Source: Caulobacteraceae bacterium (GTDB lineage: Bacteria > Pseudomonadota > Alphaproteobacteria > Caulobacterales > Caulobacteraceae). From it: 35,913 bases of DNA. Shown in pieces: positions 18,770-29,466 of this stretch. Under the pieces are notes generated by a model. The model saw nothing but the letters and a program-made list of their open reading frames with translations. It was not told the DNA's origin and searched no databases. The DNA is taken from positions 1 to 35,913 of the forward strand of contig JADZBR010000162.1 in NCBI GenBank assembly GCA_020852035.1. The letters are read 5' to 3'. The translations under genes were made by a program, and so were the position numbers. Every line of letters starts with the position of its first letter. The first letter of the stretch is position 1.

Positions 18770-21034
18770 CTACTGGCGCGCGCTTTCGGCCCGGGCCTGG
18801 GCGCGGACCTCGCCGCCCATCGGCGCGCCGCCGACCTCGAACACCACGGTGTCGATCACGCCGGGGTAGGCGAAGGGCGCGGCGTAGCCGTGGCACACCG
18901 GCGCGGGGCTGCGTCCCAGGTCCATGCCGGTGCTGGAGAGCATGTAGAGCATCCGCGGCAGACGGCCGGCGGCGACCTGGGCGCCATCGACGCTGAGCGT
19001 GATGTCGGCCCCGCCCGCCTCGTCGCGCGTCACCGACAGTTCGACCTCGTGCGGCCCGGGCGTCAGTGGTTGGTCGGCGGTCAGGTGGGTGTGGTCGTGG
19101 AAGGCGTTGAAGTCGAACTGCAGACGCCCGTCGCCGACGTAGATCACATAGCCGCTGTTGATGTTGCCGCGGGCGACCAGCGCCCCGTCGCCGCTCCCCT
19201 CGGGGTGGTCCAGGGTGATCACCGTGCGCCAGCCGCGGGCCACCGGCGGGCAGGCGTCGGCGACCACGTGGGTGATCGGCGGGCGATAGACGAACCGCCG
19301 GCGCGAGCTGGGCAGGCCCTGCCGCATGGAGGCGCGGAAGAGCGCAGCGCCGGGCCGGTCGTCCAGCGGCAGCACCCCGTGGGTCTCAGCCTCCTGCCAC
19401 CAGCGCTCGACCATCGCCTTCAGGCGCTCGGGCTCCTGCTTGGCCAGGTCGTTGGTCTCCGAGAAGTCGGCGTCGAGGTTGTAGAGTTCCCAGACGTCGT
19501 CGTCGAAGGGCGTGCCGGAGGTGTGCCGGGTCACCGCTTTCCAGCCATCGAGATAGAGGCCGCGGTGGCCGCCCATCTCGAAATACTGCGCGCCGCGATC
19601 GGGCCGGGCCTCCGGCGACTGGAAGCTCGCCGCGAAGCTGGTCCCATGCAGCGGCGTCTGCGGCACGCCGCCCACCGTCTGCGGCGCGGCCAGGCCGATC
19701 GCGTCGAGAATGGTCGGGGCGACGTCGATGGCGTGGCAGAACTGGGTCCGCGTCTCGCCGGGAGACGCCAGCTTGCCCGGCCAGTGGACCACCAAGGGGT
19801 CGCGGATGCCGCCGCCGTGGGTGTTCTGCTTGTACCAGCGCAGGGGCGTGTTGCCGACCTGCGCCCAGCCCCAGGGGATGTTGGAGTGGCTGGCCGGGCC
19901 GCCGATGTCGTCCAGCCGCGCCACCGCCTGGTCGACGTTTTCCGGAATGCCGTTGAACCACTTCATCTCGTCCATCACGCCGGTGGCGCCGCCCTCCTGG
20001 CTGGCGCCGTTGTCGGACATCACCAGGAACAGGGTGTTGTCCCACTTGCCCAGGCGTTCGAGCTCGGCGATCAGCCGCCCGATCTGGTGGTCGGTATGGT
20101 CCAGCATGGCCGCGAAGGCTTCCTGCAGGCGGGCCGCGAACTTCTTTTCGTTGGTGGAGAGCTCATCCCACGCCTTCACGCCGGGATTGCGCGCCGAGAG
20201 CTGGGTGTCCGGCGGGACCACCCCCAGCGCCTTCTGTTTCTCGAACCAGCGCGCGCGCTCGATATCCCAGCCGTCGTCGAAGCGGCCCCTGTACTTGTCC
20301 AGCCAGGCCTGCGGCGCCTGGTGCGGCGAGTGGGTCGCGCCGACGGCCAGGTAGAGGAAGAAGGGGCGCTCGGGGACCAGCGAGACGAGGTCGCGCACGA
20401 AGCCGGCCGCGTGATCGGTGATGTCTTCTGAGACGTGGTAGCCCTCCTCCGGCGTGTAGGGCGGGTCGATGTGGTGGTTGTCGTAGGTCAGTTCGGGATG
20501 GAACTGGTCGGTCTCACCCTGCAGGAAGCCGTAGAAGCGGTCGAAGCCGCGCTGCAGCGGCCAGTTGGCGAAGGGGCCGGCCGCGGTGCACTCGGCCATC
20601 GGCGCCAGGTGCCATTTGCCGGCCGCGAAGGTGGCGTAGCCCTGCTCGCGAAGGATCTCCGGCAAGGTGGCGGCGGACTTGGGGATCGCGCCGCGCATGT
20701 TCGGAAAGCCGGTGTCGAAGTTGGAGACCGCGCGCATGCCCACGGCGTGGTGGTTGCGCCCGGTCAGCAGGCAGGCGCGGGTCGGCGAGCACAGGGCGGT
20801 GGTGTGGAAGCCGGTGTACTTCAGGCCCTTCGCGGCCAGCCGGTCGATGTTCGGCGTCTCGATCGCCGAGCCGTAGCAGCCGAAGTGCGAGAAGCCGGAA
20901 TCGTCCAGCACCACGATCACCACATTGGGCGCGCCGGGGCGTATGGGCGACGGCGGCCACCAGGGCTGCGATTCCTGCACCGAGCGCCCGATCACGCCCT
21001 GAAAGCCATCTCGCTCGGAATTCCCGCTGGTCAT
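18770..21034 (-). CDS. Arylsulfatase
   Basis: PNVVIVVLDDSGFSHFGCYGSAIETPNIDRLAAKGLKYTGFHTTALCSPTRACLLTGRNHH: sulfatase signature with formylglycine site CSPTR. Confidence 0.95.
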   Translation of the reverse strand: MTSGNSERDGFQGVIGRSVQESQPWWPPSPIRPGAPNVVIVVLDDSGFSHFGCYGSAIETPNIDRLAAKGLKYTGFHTTALCSPTRACLLTGRNHHAVGMRAVSNFDTGFPNMRGAIPKSAATLPEILREQGYATFAAGKWHLAPMAECTAAGPFANWPLQRGFDRFYGFLQGETDQFHPELTYDNHHIDPPYTPEEGYHVSEDITDHAAGFVRDLVSLVPERPFFLYLAVGATHSPHQAPQAWLDKYRGRFDDGWDIERARWFEKQKALGVVPPDTQLSARNPGVKAWDELSTNEKKFAARLQEAFAAMLDHTDHQIGRLIAELERLGKWDNTLFLVMSDNGASQEGGATGVMDEMKWFNGIPENVDQAVARLDDIGGPASHSNIPWGWAQVGNTPLRWYKQNTHGGGIRDPLVVHWPGKLASPGETRTQFCHAIDVAPTILDAIGLAAPQTVGGVPQTPLHGTSFAASFQSPEARPDRGAQYFEMGGHRGLYLDGWKAVTRHTSGTPFDDDVWELYNLDADFSETNDLAKQEPERLKAMVERWWQEAETHGVLPLDDRPGAALFRASMRQGLPSSRRRFVYRPPITHVVADACPPVARGWRTVITLDHPEGSGDGALVARGNINSGYVIYVGDGRLQFDFNAFHDHTHLTADQPLTPGPHEVELSVTRDEAGGADITLSVDGAQVAAGRLPRMLYMLSSTGMDLGRSPAPVCHGYAAPFAYPGVIDTVVFEVGGAPMGGEVRAQARAESARQ

Positions 21035-21354
21035 CTGCTCTCCCTTCGCGACGCCCTCGCCGGACTGGATCGGCTTCAAGGACGCAAGTGGTTCCGACCA
21101 GCATAAGGCAGAACCGCGGTTCCGGTCTTGCCGGAATTTCGGCGAGGCTTGCCAAAAGGCGTCCGGGCAGAGCGACCGCCTGTCGCGGAGAAATGACGAT
21201 AGAGCGAACCCCATACGTCTTGAAATGCGGTTCCTATCAAGGCACAGCGACGGACTTCCGACGAGGGATGTCGCGGCGCCGCAATGGCGCCACACGGGCA
21301 GCCACAACTCGCCGCCGTTCCGTCCCGCTTACCTTCTCGATTCCCGGGCTCTAG

Positions 21355-22398
<1,044 letters not shown>

Positions 22399-22465
22399 GA
22401 CTCGTTCGACACTTTCCCGCGGCCTGACCCTGGGCCGCAGCCGCCAACCTTAGGACGCACCGGGC

Positions 22466-23587
22466 GTGTCCTTCCGCGACAGTCGTTTTGGCGAGGTGAA
22501 GGTGCCGCTGGCGTGGACCGCCGCGGTGGCCCTGATCGTGGCCGGCGTGGTGGCGCTCGCCCTGCTGATGACCGACCGCCGGGAAACCTTCCAGGCCGAA
22601 GCCTATGGGCCGGCGCGGCAGGCGGCTGACGGCGTGCTGGCGCCGGTGGGCGAGGTGCTGTCGGCGCCGATCCGCTGGATCGGAGCCGGGGTGAACGGCG
22701 TGCGCGGCTACTTCTTCGCCGTCTCCGAGAACCGCCGTCTGAAGCGCGAGTTGGCCGAGGCCCGCCAGTGGCGCAATGTCGCCGTCGCCGTGCAGGACGT
22801 GAACGAGCGCTACCGCGACCTCCTGAAGCTGCGCACCGATCCCCCGATCCCGATGGTCTCGGCGCGCGTCGTGGCCGACAGCCGCGGCCCCTTCGCCAAT
22901 ACGCGGCTGGCCAACGCCGGCAGCGAGGCGGGGGTCAAGGTCGGCAACCCGGTGATGAGCGAGGAGGGGCTGGTCGGCCGCGTGATGGGCGTGACCAGGG
23001 ACGCCAGCCGCATCCTGTTGCTCACCGACACCGCCTCGCGCATCCCGGTGATGATCGACCGCACCAACGCCCGCGCGATCCTCACCGGCGACGGCTCGGG
23101 CCATCCGCAGCTGGCCTATCTGCGCGGGCGCGACCCGGTGAAGGTGGGCGACCGGGTGCTGTCGTCGGGCGACGGGGCGGTGTTTCCCCGCGGCCTGCCG
23201 GTGGGCACGGCGGTGCGCGGGGTCGACGGGACCTGGCGCGTGGCGCTGGACAGCGACCGCGACGCCATCGACTTCGTGCGCATCCTGCAGTTCGTCGATT
23301 TCTCGCAGCTGGTGAACGAGGCCGAGATGGCCGCCAGCGACCGGCCGCCGCCGCCGACCGAACCGCCCGCCCCGCCGTCCACCGGCCCCGGGATTCCCTC
23401 GCGCACCGCCGCCGGTCAGCCGCCGCCGGTCAAGACGCCTGCGGTAAAGGCTCCCGCCGCGAAGACGCCTTCGACGCCGCCCGCCAAAGCTGCGACGGCG
23501 CCCGCCAAAGCTGCGACGCCGCCGCCCAAGCCGGCCGCCGCCCCGGCCGCCAAGGCCCCGGCGCAGCCCGCCGAGCCGCCGCAATGA
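22466..23587 (+). CDS. mreC: Rod shape-determining protein MreC with Pro/Ala/Lys-rich C-terminal tail
   Basis: Position after mreB; AYGPARQAADGVLAPVGEVLSAPIRWI...GLVGRVMGVTRDASRILLLTDTASRIPVMIDRT. Confidence 0.93.
   Translation: MSFRDSRFGEVKVPLAWTAAVALIVAGVVALALLMTDRRETFQAEAYGPARQAADGVLAPVGEVLSAPIRWIGAGVNGVRGYFFAVSENRRLKRELAEARQWRNVAVAVQDVNERYRDLLKLRTDPPIPMVSARVVADSRGPFANTRLANAGSEAGVKVGNPVMSEEGLVGRVMGVTRDASRILLLTDTASRIPVMIDRTNARAILTGDGSGHPQLAYLRGRDPVKVGDRVLSSGDGAVFPRGLPVGTAVRGVDGTWRVALDSDRDAIDFVRILQFVDFSQLVNEAEMAASDRPPPPTEPPAPPSTGPGIPSRTAAGQPPPVKTPAVKAPAAKTPSTPPAKAATAPAKAATPPPKPAAAPAAKAPAQPAEPPQ
23479..23520 (+). repeat. Two-copy 21-bp in-frame tandem repeat in the mreC 3' end
   Basis: gcccgccaaagctgcgacggc / gcccgccaaagctgcgacgcc. 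Confidence 0.85.
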
Positions 23588-24084
23588 GGCCGCTGCATCC
23601 GCTCCGCTGGATCGCCGGGCCGATGCTGATGGCCATCCTGGCGACCTGGCTTCTGACCGTGCCGCTGAAGGTGTTCGGCCTGCAGCTGCCCGAGCCGGTC
23701 TGGGCGCTGGCGCCGCTGTTCGCCTGGGCGGTGATCCGGCCTTCGATCCTGGCGCCGTTCGCGGTGCTGGCGATGGGTCTGGCGCTGGATCAGTTGTGGG
23801 GCGGGGCGATCGGCCAATGGCCGGTGGCGCTGCTGATCGCCTACGGGGCGATCTTCGCCGCGCGACCGGGGCTGGTGGGCCAGAGCCGGCCGATCATGTG
23901 GGCCTGGTACGCCTTCGCCTGCGCCCTGGCGCTGGGCGCGGCCTGGCTGATCGGCCTGATGGACGCGGGCGGACGCCCACAAGTGGTCGGAATGGTCTGG
24001 CAGTACCTGGCCACGTTGCTGGCCTACCCCTTCGCCGACTATCTTATCGAACGCTTCGAGGACGCCGACGTCAGGTTCCGATGA
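23584..24084 (+). CDS. mreD: Rod shape-determining protein MreD
   Basis: atga overlap with mreC; hydrophobic protein MRPLHPLRWIAGPMLMAILATWLLTVPLKVF... in mreBCD-mrdA context. Confidence 0.88.
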   Translation: MRPLHPLRWIAGPMLMAILATWLLTVPLKVFGLQLPEPVWALAPLFAWAVIRPSILAPFAVLAMGLALDQLWGGAIGQWPVALLIAYGAIFAARPGLVGQSRPIMWAWYAFACALALGAAWLIGLMDAGGRPQVVGMVWQYLATLLAYPFADYLIERFEDADVRFR

Positions 24085-24111
24085 TCCTTCTTCGCCCCCT
24101 TCTTCGCCGAG

Positions 24112-24154
24112 GCTTCGAAGGGCGGACCGCGCCCTCCGAAGCTCCGCAAGGAGC
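24112..24154 (+). repeat. Palindromic element with two hairpins between mreD and mrdA
   Basis: gcttcgaagggcg(24112-24124)/cgccctccgaagc(24130-24142), then GCTCC-gcaa-GGAGC (24141-24154), a GNRA-type loop. Confidence 0.65.
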
Positions 24155-24162
24155 GTAGGAGG

Positions 24163-26136
24163 GTGAGCGAGCCGTCGATCTTCTTTTCCGATGTCAACGA
24201 ACGCCAGGGGCTGTTCCACCGGCGCGAGATCCTGCTGGGCGGGCTGGCGGCGCTGGGGCTGACGGCGCTCGGCGGGCGGCTTTCATATCTGCAGCTCGTC
24301 CAGACCCAGCGGTTCCAGAAGCTGTCGGTCGAAAACCAGTTCGACTTTCGCCTGGCGCCGCCGCCGCGCGGGCTGATCCTCGACCGCAACGGCGTGCTGC
24401 TGGCCGGCAACCGGCCCAACTTCCGGCTGCTCTACGCGCGTGACAAGGACCTCGACGCCCCGGCGATGCTGCAGACCCTGGCGGACTATGTGCCGTTGGA
24501 CGAACAGCGCCAGAAGCGGCTGCTGACCGAGATCAACAACACCCCTCGCCGGGTTCCCGTGTCGGTTATGGAGGACATGACCTGGGAGCAGTTCTCGGCC
24601 ATCAATGTGCGCCAGCCGGAGTTGCCGGGCGTGACCGCCGACATGGGCGAGGTGCGGGTCTATCCGTTCGGCGGCGCCTTCGCCCACGTCATCGGCTATG
24701 TGGCCAAGGTCAACCGCGAGGACCTGACCGAGACCGGGCCGAACAGCGACCCGATCCTGCTTCACCCCGGCTTTCGCATGGGTCGCCAGGGCATCGAGAA
24801 GGCGCTGGACCTGCAGCTGCGCGGCAAACCCGGCGCGGCCAAGGTGGAGGTCGACGCCAACGGTCGTGAGGTGCGGCGCGACACCCAGGGCGACATCCCG
24901 CCCACCCCGGGCGCGGAGGTGCAGCTGACTCTCGACGCCGACATCCAGAACCGCGCCCTGGAGATGATGGGCGAGGAGAGCGGGGCCATCGTGGTGATGG
25001 ACTGCCGCAACGGCGATATCCTCTGCATGGTCTCGGCGCCGAGCTTCGACGCCAACCGCTTCGTGCGCGGGCTGACCGGGCCGGAATACCGGGCGCTGGC
25101 CAACTACGAGCGCCGGCCGCTGCTCGACAAGGCGATGACCGGCACCTATCCGCCCGGCTCGACCTTCAAGACCATGACGGCGCTGGCCTGCCTGGAGGCC
25201 GGCATCGACCCGGAGGAGCGGGTGAACTGCCCCGGCGGCTGGTTCTTCGGCGGGCGGACCTTCCGCTGCTGGGGGCGGCACGGCTCGCAGAACATGCACG
25301 ATGCGATCAAGAACTCGTGCGACGTCTATTTCTACACCATGTCGGTGCGGATCGGGCCGGACCCGATCGCCAAGGTCGCCAAGGAATTCGGCTTCGGCCA
25401 GATATTCGACATCGGCATCCCCGGCCAGAAGAAGGGCATCGTGCCCTCGACGGCCTGGAAGAAGGAATACTTCAAGGGCACCGAGAACACCCGCTGGTGG
25501 CCCGGCGAGACCCCCAGCTACGCCATCGGCCAAGGGGCCCTGGCGGTGAACGGCCTGCAGCTGGCGGTGATGACCTCGCGGCTGGCCAACGGGCGCAAGG
25601 CGCTCAATCCCCGGCTGATCCGCTCGATCGGCGGCAAGGAGCTGCCAAGGGGCGACGCCGCGCCGGACCTGCCGTTCCCGAAGGAGCACATCGACATCGT
25701 CCGCGGCGGCATGGCGGCGGTGGCCAACGACACCAGCGGCACCGCCTACCGCCAGAGCCAGCTGGGCCTCGGCGAGGTGAAGATGGCCGGCAAGACCGGC
25801 ACGGCGCAGGCCCGCTCCTACGGCTCGGGGCCGCGCAAGAGCACGGGCCTGCCGTGGAAGATGAAGGACCACAACCTCTTCGTCGCCTTCGCCCCCTATG
25901 ACGCGCCGCGCTACGCTCTCTCGGTCATCGTCCAGCACGGCGGCATGGGCGGCGCCACGGCCGGCGCGCCGCGGGCCCGCGAGGTGATGCGTGTAGCCCT
26001 CCTGAAGGACCCGGAGGTCCGCGAACGGGCCACCCGCACGCCGATGCCGGAGCTGACCCCGGAGGATGGCCTGGAAGGCGCGGCCCCGCCCGAACCGCAG
26101 GTCGCCGCCGCGCAGACCCCGCGGAGGCCGGCATGA
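24163..26136 (+). CDS. mrdA: Penicillin-binding protein 2
   Basis: GTG start; RGLILDRNGVLLAGNRPNFRLL, TYPPGSTFKTMTALACLEAG (SxxK), KTGTAQ. Confidence 0.97.
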   Translation: MSEPSIFFSDVNERQGLFHRREILLGGLAALGLTALGGRLSYLQLVQTQRFQKLSVENQFDFRLAPPPRGLILDRNGVLLAGNRPNFRLLYARDKDLDAPAMLQTLADYVPLDEQRQKRLLTEINNTPRRVPVSVMEDMTWEQFSAINVRQPELPGVTADMGEVRVYPFGGAFAHVIGYVAKVNREDLTETGPNSDPILLHPGFRMGRQGIEKALDLQLRGKPGAAKVEVDANGREVRRDTQGDIPPTPGAEVQLTLDADIQNRALEMMGEESGAIVVMDCRNGDILCMVSAPSFDANRFVRGLTGPEYRALANYERRPLLDKAMTGTYPPGSTFKTMTALACLEAGIDPEERVNCPGGWFFGGRTFRCWGRHGSQNMHDAIKNSCDVYFYTMSVRIGPDPIAKVAKEFGFGQIFDIGIPGQKKGIVPSTAWKKEYFKGTENTRWWPGETPSYAIGQGALAVNGLQLAVMTSRLANGRKALNPRLIRSIGGKELPRGDAAPDLPFPKEHIDIVRGGMAAVANDTSGTAYRQSQLGLGEVKMAGKTGTAQARSYGSGPRKSTGLPWKMKDHNLFVAFAPYDAPRYALSVIVQHGGMGGATAGAPRAREVMRVALLKDPEVRERATRTPMPELTPEDGLEGAAPPEPQVAAAQTPRRPA

Positions 26137-27287
26137 CCGCCAGCGCCATCACCCGCCCCGGCGAACGCGACCGGCTGATCGTCAAGCTCTCTCAGGTCGA
26201 CTGGACCTTCTGCCTGGTGCTCTGCCTAATCGCGGGAGCCGGCGGGCTGATGATGTTCTCGATCGCCGGCTCCTCCTTTGAGCCCTGGGCGATCAACCAC
26301 CTGACGCGCTTCGGGCTCTGTTTTGCGATGATGATCGTGCTGGCGATGTTCAGCCCGCGCGTCTGGTTCGCGGTCGCCTATCCGGTCTACGCGGTCGCGC
26401 TCCTGCTGCTGGTAGCGGTGGAGATCGTCGGCGACGTCTCGATGGGCGCGCAGCGCTGGCTCGACCTCGGGTTCATCCGCTTCCAGCCCTCGGAGATCAT
26501 GAAGATCGGCATCGTGCTGGCGCTGGCGCGGTTCTACCACGGGGCCTCGGCGCAGACGGCGCGCTGGTCTTGGAAACTGCTGATCCCCGCCACCCTGATC
26601 GGTCTGCCGACGCTGCTGGTGGCGCACCAGCCGGACCTCGGCACCGCCATGCTGATCGCCCTGACCGGGGCGGCGATCATGGTGCTGGCGGGCCTATCCT
26701 GGAAGGTCGTCTTCGCGCTCTGCGGCGGGGCGATGGCGGCCATCCCGCCGTTCGTGATGTTCGTGCTGCACGACTACCAGCGCCAGCGGGTCACGACCTT
26801 CCTCAATCCCGAGAGCGACCCCTCGGGGTCGGGCTACCACATCATGCAGTCGATGATCGCGCTTGGGTCCGGAGGGCTGCTCGGCAAGGGTTACGGCCTG
26901 GGCTCGCAGAGCCAGCTCAACTTCCTGCCCGAGAAGCACACCGACTTCATCTTCGCGACCCTGGCCGAGGAGTTCGGCTTCGCCGGCTGCGTGACCATCC
27001 TGCTGCTCTACGCGGCGGTGATCTTCATGGCCCTCAGGATCGCCGCCCTGGCCTACAGCCATTTCGCGCGGCTGGCGGCGGCGGGGGTGACGGCGACGTT
27101 CACGCTCTACGTCCTGATCAACGGCGCGATGGTCATGGGCCTCGCCCCCGTCGTCGGCGTGCCGATGCCGCTGCTCAGCTATGGCGGCACGGTGATGCTG
27201 ACGGTGATGAGCGGCTTCGGCCTTGTGCAGTCCACCCGCGTGCACCGCTACAACGAGGTGACCAGCGGCAAGGGCGCGCTGTTCTAG
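26133..27287 (+). CDS. rodA: Rod shape-determining protein RodA (SEDS glycosyltransferase)
   Basis: atga overlap with mrdA; GAQRWLDLGFIRFQPSEIMKIGIVLALARFYH, LPEKHTDFIFATLAEEFGF, VVGVPMPLLSYGGTVMLTVM. Confidence 0.97.
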   Translation: MTASAITRPGERDRLIVKLSQVDWTFCLVLCLIAGAGGLMMFSIAGSSFEPWAINHLTRFGLCFAMMIVLAMFSPRVWFAVAYPVYAVALLLLVAVEIVGDVSMGAQRWLDLGFIRFQPSEIMKIGIVLALARFYHGASAQTARWSWKLLIPATLIGLPTLLVAHQPDLGTAMLIALTGAAIMVLAGLSWKVVFALCGGAMAAIPPFVMFVLHDYQRQRVTTFLNPESDPSGSGYHIMQSMIALGSGGLLGKGYGLGSQSQLNFLPEKHTDFIFATLAEEFGFAGCVTILLLYAAVIFMALRIAALAYSHFARLAAAGVTATFTLYVLINGAMVMGLAPVVGVPMPLLSYGGTVMLTVMSGFGLVQSTRVHRYNEVTSGKGALF

Positions 27288-27388
27288 GCCGTTTCCCGCC
27301 ACGTCACGGTTGACGCCGGCCCCTCGCTCCCGCTCTTTGGCGGCCTTCGAGAGCGCTCAATTAAGCGCCGCCAAGGCAGAGGAAACCC

Positions 27389-27898
27389 ATGGCCGCCAAG
27401 ACATTTCCCGTAGAAGCCAGTCATATCCTGATGTTCGCCCGCTCGGTCGGCGACGAGAACGTGGTCTACACCGACGCCGAAGCCGCCAAGGCCACCGAGG
27501 CCGGCGGCATCATCGCCCCGCCGACCTTCGTGCAGGCGTCCGCGCAATTCGATCCCAACTACGGCCTCAGGCCCAAGATCGGCCAGCCCTGGTTCGGCTC
27601 CGGCAAGAACCCGACCGGCGCGGTGCGCTCCGGCGGCGGCGGCGGTGGGGGAGGCGGTGGCGGTGGCCTGCACGCCGAGCAGCACTACGAATACCACCAG
27701 CCGCTGCGGGCCGGCGACGTGCTGACCGCGACGACCACCCCCGGCAAGACCTGGGAGAAGGAAGGCCGCCGCTCCGGCAAGCTGGTGTTCTCCGAGAGCG
27801 TCACCGAATACCGCAACCAGAAGGGCGAACTGGTGGTCACCGCCCGCGGCGTGGGCGTGCGCACCGAGCGCCCGGTCGAACAGAAGACGGAGGCCTGA
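27389..27898 (+). CDS. FAS1-like dehydratase-domain / MaoC N-terminal-like protein with poly-Gly tract
   Basis: FARSVGDENVVYTDAEAAKATEAGGIIAPPTFVQASAQFDPNY...GLHAEQHYEYHQPLRAGDVLTATTTPGKTWEKEGRRSGKLVF. Confidence 0.85.
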   Translation: MAAKTFPVEASHILMFARSVGDENVVYTDAEAAKATEAGGIIAPPTFVQASAQFDPNYGLRPKIGQPWFGSGKNPTGAVRSGGGGGGGGGGGGLHAEQHYEYHQPLRAGDVLTATTTPGKTWEKEGRRSGKLVFSESVTEYRNQKGELVVTARGVGVRTERPVEQKTEA

Positions 27899-27901
27899 TC
27901 G

Positions 27902-28312
27902 ATGCCCTTGAAAGCGAGCCAGCTGAAGGTCGGCGATGTCCACACCGCCCGCCTGGTCGACGACCTGACCCGCACCCAGATCGTGCAGTACGCCGGCGCC
28001 TCCGGCGACTACAACCCGCTGCACACCGACGAGATCTTCACCACCAAGGTGGCCGGCTATCCGAGCGTCTTCGCGCACGGGATGCTGACGATGGGCATGA
28101 CCGGCAAGATGCTGACCGACTACGTCGGCGACGCGCGGCTGACCAAGTACGGTGTGCGCTTCACCAGCCAGGTGTTCCCGGGCGACACGCTCGACGCCAC
28201 CGCGACGGTGAAGTCGGTGGAGAACGGCGTCGCCGAGTTCGACGTCAAGACCGTCAACCAGAACGGCGTCGAGGTGCTGAGCGGCTACGCCGCCGCGCGG
28301 GTCGACCCGTAG
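27902..28312 (+). CDS. MaoC family dehydratase
   Basis: DDLTRTQIVQYAGASGDYNPLHTDEIFTTKVAGYPSVFAHGMLTMGMTGKMLTDYVG: hot-dog hydratase motif. Confidence 0.93.
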   Translation: MPLKASQLKVGDVHTARLVDDLTRTQIVQYAGASGDYNPLHTDEIFTTKVAGYPSVFAHGMLTMGMTGKMLTDYVGDARLTKYGVRFTSQVFPGDTLDATATVKSVENGVAEFDVKTVNQNGVEVLSGYAAARVDP

Positions 28313-28320
28313 TCTCGGTT

Positions 28321-28455
28321 CCCCTCCCCCTTGCGGGGAGGGGTTAGGGGTGGGGGTGTTAGCGCAGGATCATCAGGCGAAGCCTAACCTGCGCCCTTCC
28401 ATGAGAGTCACAGGCCTACACCCCCACCCCAACCCCTCCCCGCAAGGGGGAGGAG
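28321..28455. repeat. ~135-bp long inverted-repeat intergenic element (second family)
   Basis: cccctcccccttgcggggaggggttaggggtgggggtgtta ... acacccccaccccaacccctccccgcaagggggagga; long complementary arms between convergent genes. Confidence 0.8.
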
Positions 28456-28464
28456 CTTGAGTTC

Positions 28465-29457
28465 CTAGACCTTCAGCGCCTTTTCCGTCGCCCGCACCAG
28501 TCCGTCGATGACGCCGGGCTCGGTCGACGCATGCCCAGCATCCCAGACGATCTCGAAGTGGGCGTCCGGCATGGCCTCTTTCAGCGCCCAGGCGGTCTCC
28601 AGGGGCGTGACCACGTCGAAGCGGCCCTGCACGATCCAGGTGGGGATGTGGCGCAGCTTCGGGGCCTGTTCGAGCAGCCAGCCGTCGTGGGGCAGGAAGC
28701 CGCCGTTGACGAAGTAATGGCACTCGATCCGCGCGAAGGCGATGGTGAAGTCGATCTCGTTGAACTTCGAGGGCCGCGCGTCCGGCCCGCGCAGGGAGAT
28801 GGTGTCGCCCTCCCACTGGCTCCAGGCGGCGGCGCAGGCTTCCTGCGCCTTGCGGTCGGTCCCGGTCAGGCGCTTGTGGTAGGCGGCCATCAGGTCGCCG
28901 CGCTCGGCCTCTGGGATCGGGGCGAGGTAGCGGGCCCAGGCGTCGGGGAACATGGCCGAGGCGCCTTCCTGGTAGAACCAGCGCAGTTCCTTCTCGGTGA
29001 GCAGGAAGATGCCGCGCAGCACCAGGCTCTCCACCCGCTCGGGATGCTTGATGGCGTAGGCTAGCGCGAGCGTGGAGCCCCACGAACCGCCGAACACGCA
29101 CCACTTCTCGATCCCCAGGTGCTCGCGGATGCGCTCGATGTCGTCCACCAGGTCCCAGGTGGTGTTGTTCTCCAGGCTGGCGTGCGGGCGCGACTTGCCG
29201 CAGCCGCGCTGGTCGAACAGCACCGTGCGCCATTTGTCGGGGTTGAAGAACCGCCGCATCGTCGGGTTGGTCGCCCCGCCCGGGCCGCCGTGCAGCACGA
29301 TGGCGGCCTTGCCGTTCGGATTGCCGCACTGCTCGTAGTAGACCTCGTGCCCGCCCGTGGTCTTCAACCAGCCGAAGGCGAAGGGCTCGACCTCGGCGAA
29401 AAGCCCGCGCCGACCGGCCACCGAGCTGGAGGCCGAGGAAAGATTGCTGTGATCCAT
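28465..29457 (-). CDS. pip: Prolyl aminopeptidase
   Basis: YYEQCGNPNGKAAIVLHGGPGGATNPTMRRFFNPDKWRTVLFDQRGCGKSRPH..., GGSWGSTLALAYA. Confidence 0.97.
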   Translation of the reverse strand: MDHSNLSSASSSVAGRRGLFAEVEPFAFGWLKTTGGHEVYYEQCGNPNGKAAIVLHGGPGGATNPTMRRFFNPDKWRTVLFDQRGCGKSRPHASLENNTTWDLVDDIERIREHLGIEKWCVFGGSWGSTLALAYAIKHPERVESLVLRGIFLLTEKELRWFYQEGASAMFPDAWARYLAPIPEAERGDLMAAYHKRLTGTDRKAQEACAAAWSQWEGDTISLRGPDARPSKFNEIDFTIAFARIECHYFVNGGFLPHDGWLLEQAPKLRHIPTWIVQGRFDVVTPLETAWALKEAMPDAHFEIVWDAGHASTEPGVIDGLVRATEKALKV

Positions 29458-29466
29458 CGGTCGCTT

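Noticed and set aside
18890-20431. 513-aa plus-strand ORF opposite the arylsulfatase
   Set aside because: Antisense shadow; the arylsulfatase frame is unambiguous.
18770-21034. Arylsulfatase as a novel system
   Set aside because: Ordinary CSPTR-type sulfatase; no maturation enzyme or unusual neighbour found in this window.
24283-25938. 551-aa minus-strand ORF opposite mrdA
   Set aside because: Antisense shadow with His/Arg/Val-rich composition.
27337-27374. TTGGCGGC...GCCGCCAA inverted repeat with inner GCGCT/AGCGC upstream of the FAS1-like dehydratase
   Set aside because: Short, GC-rich and single-copy here; could be a 5'UTR hairpin but there is not enough support to claim a regulatory site.
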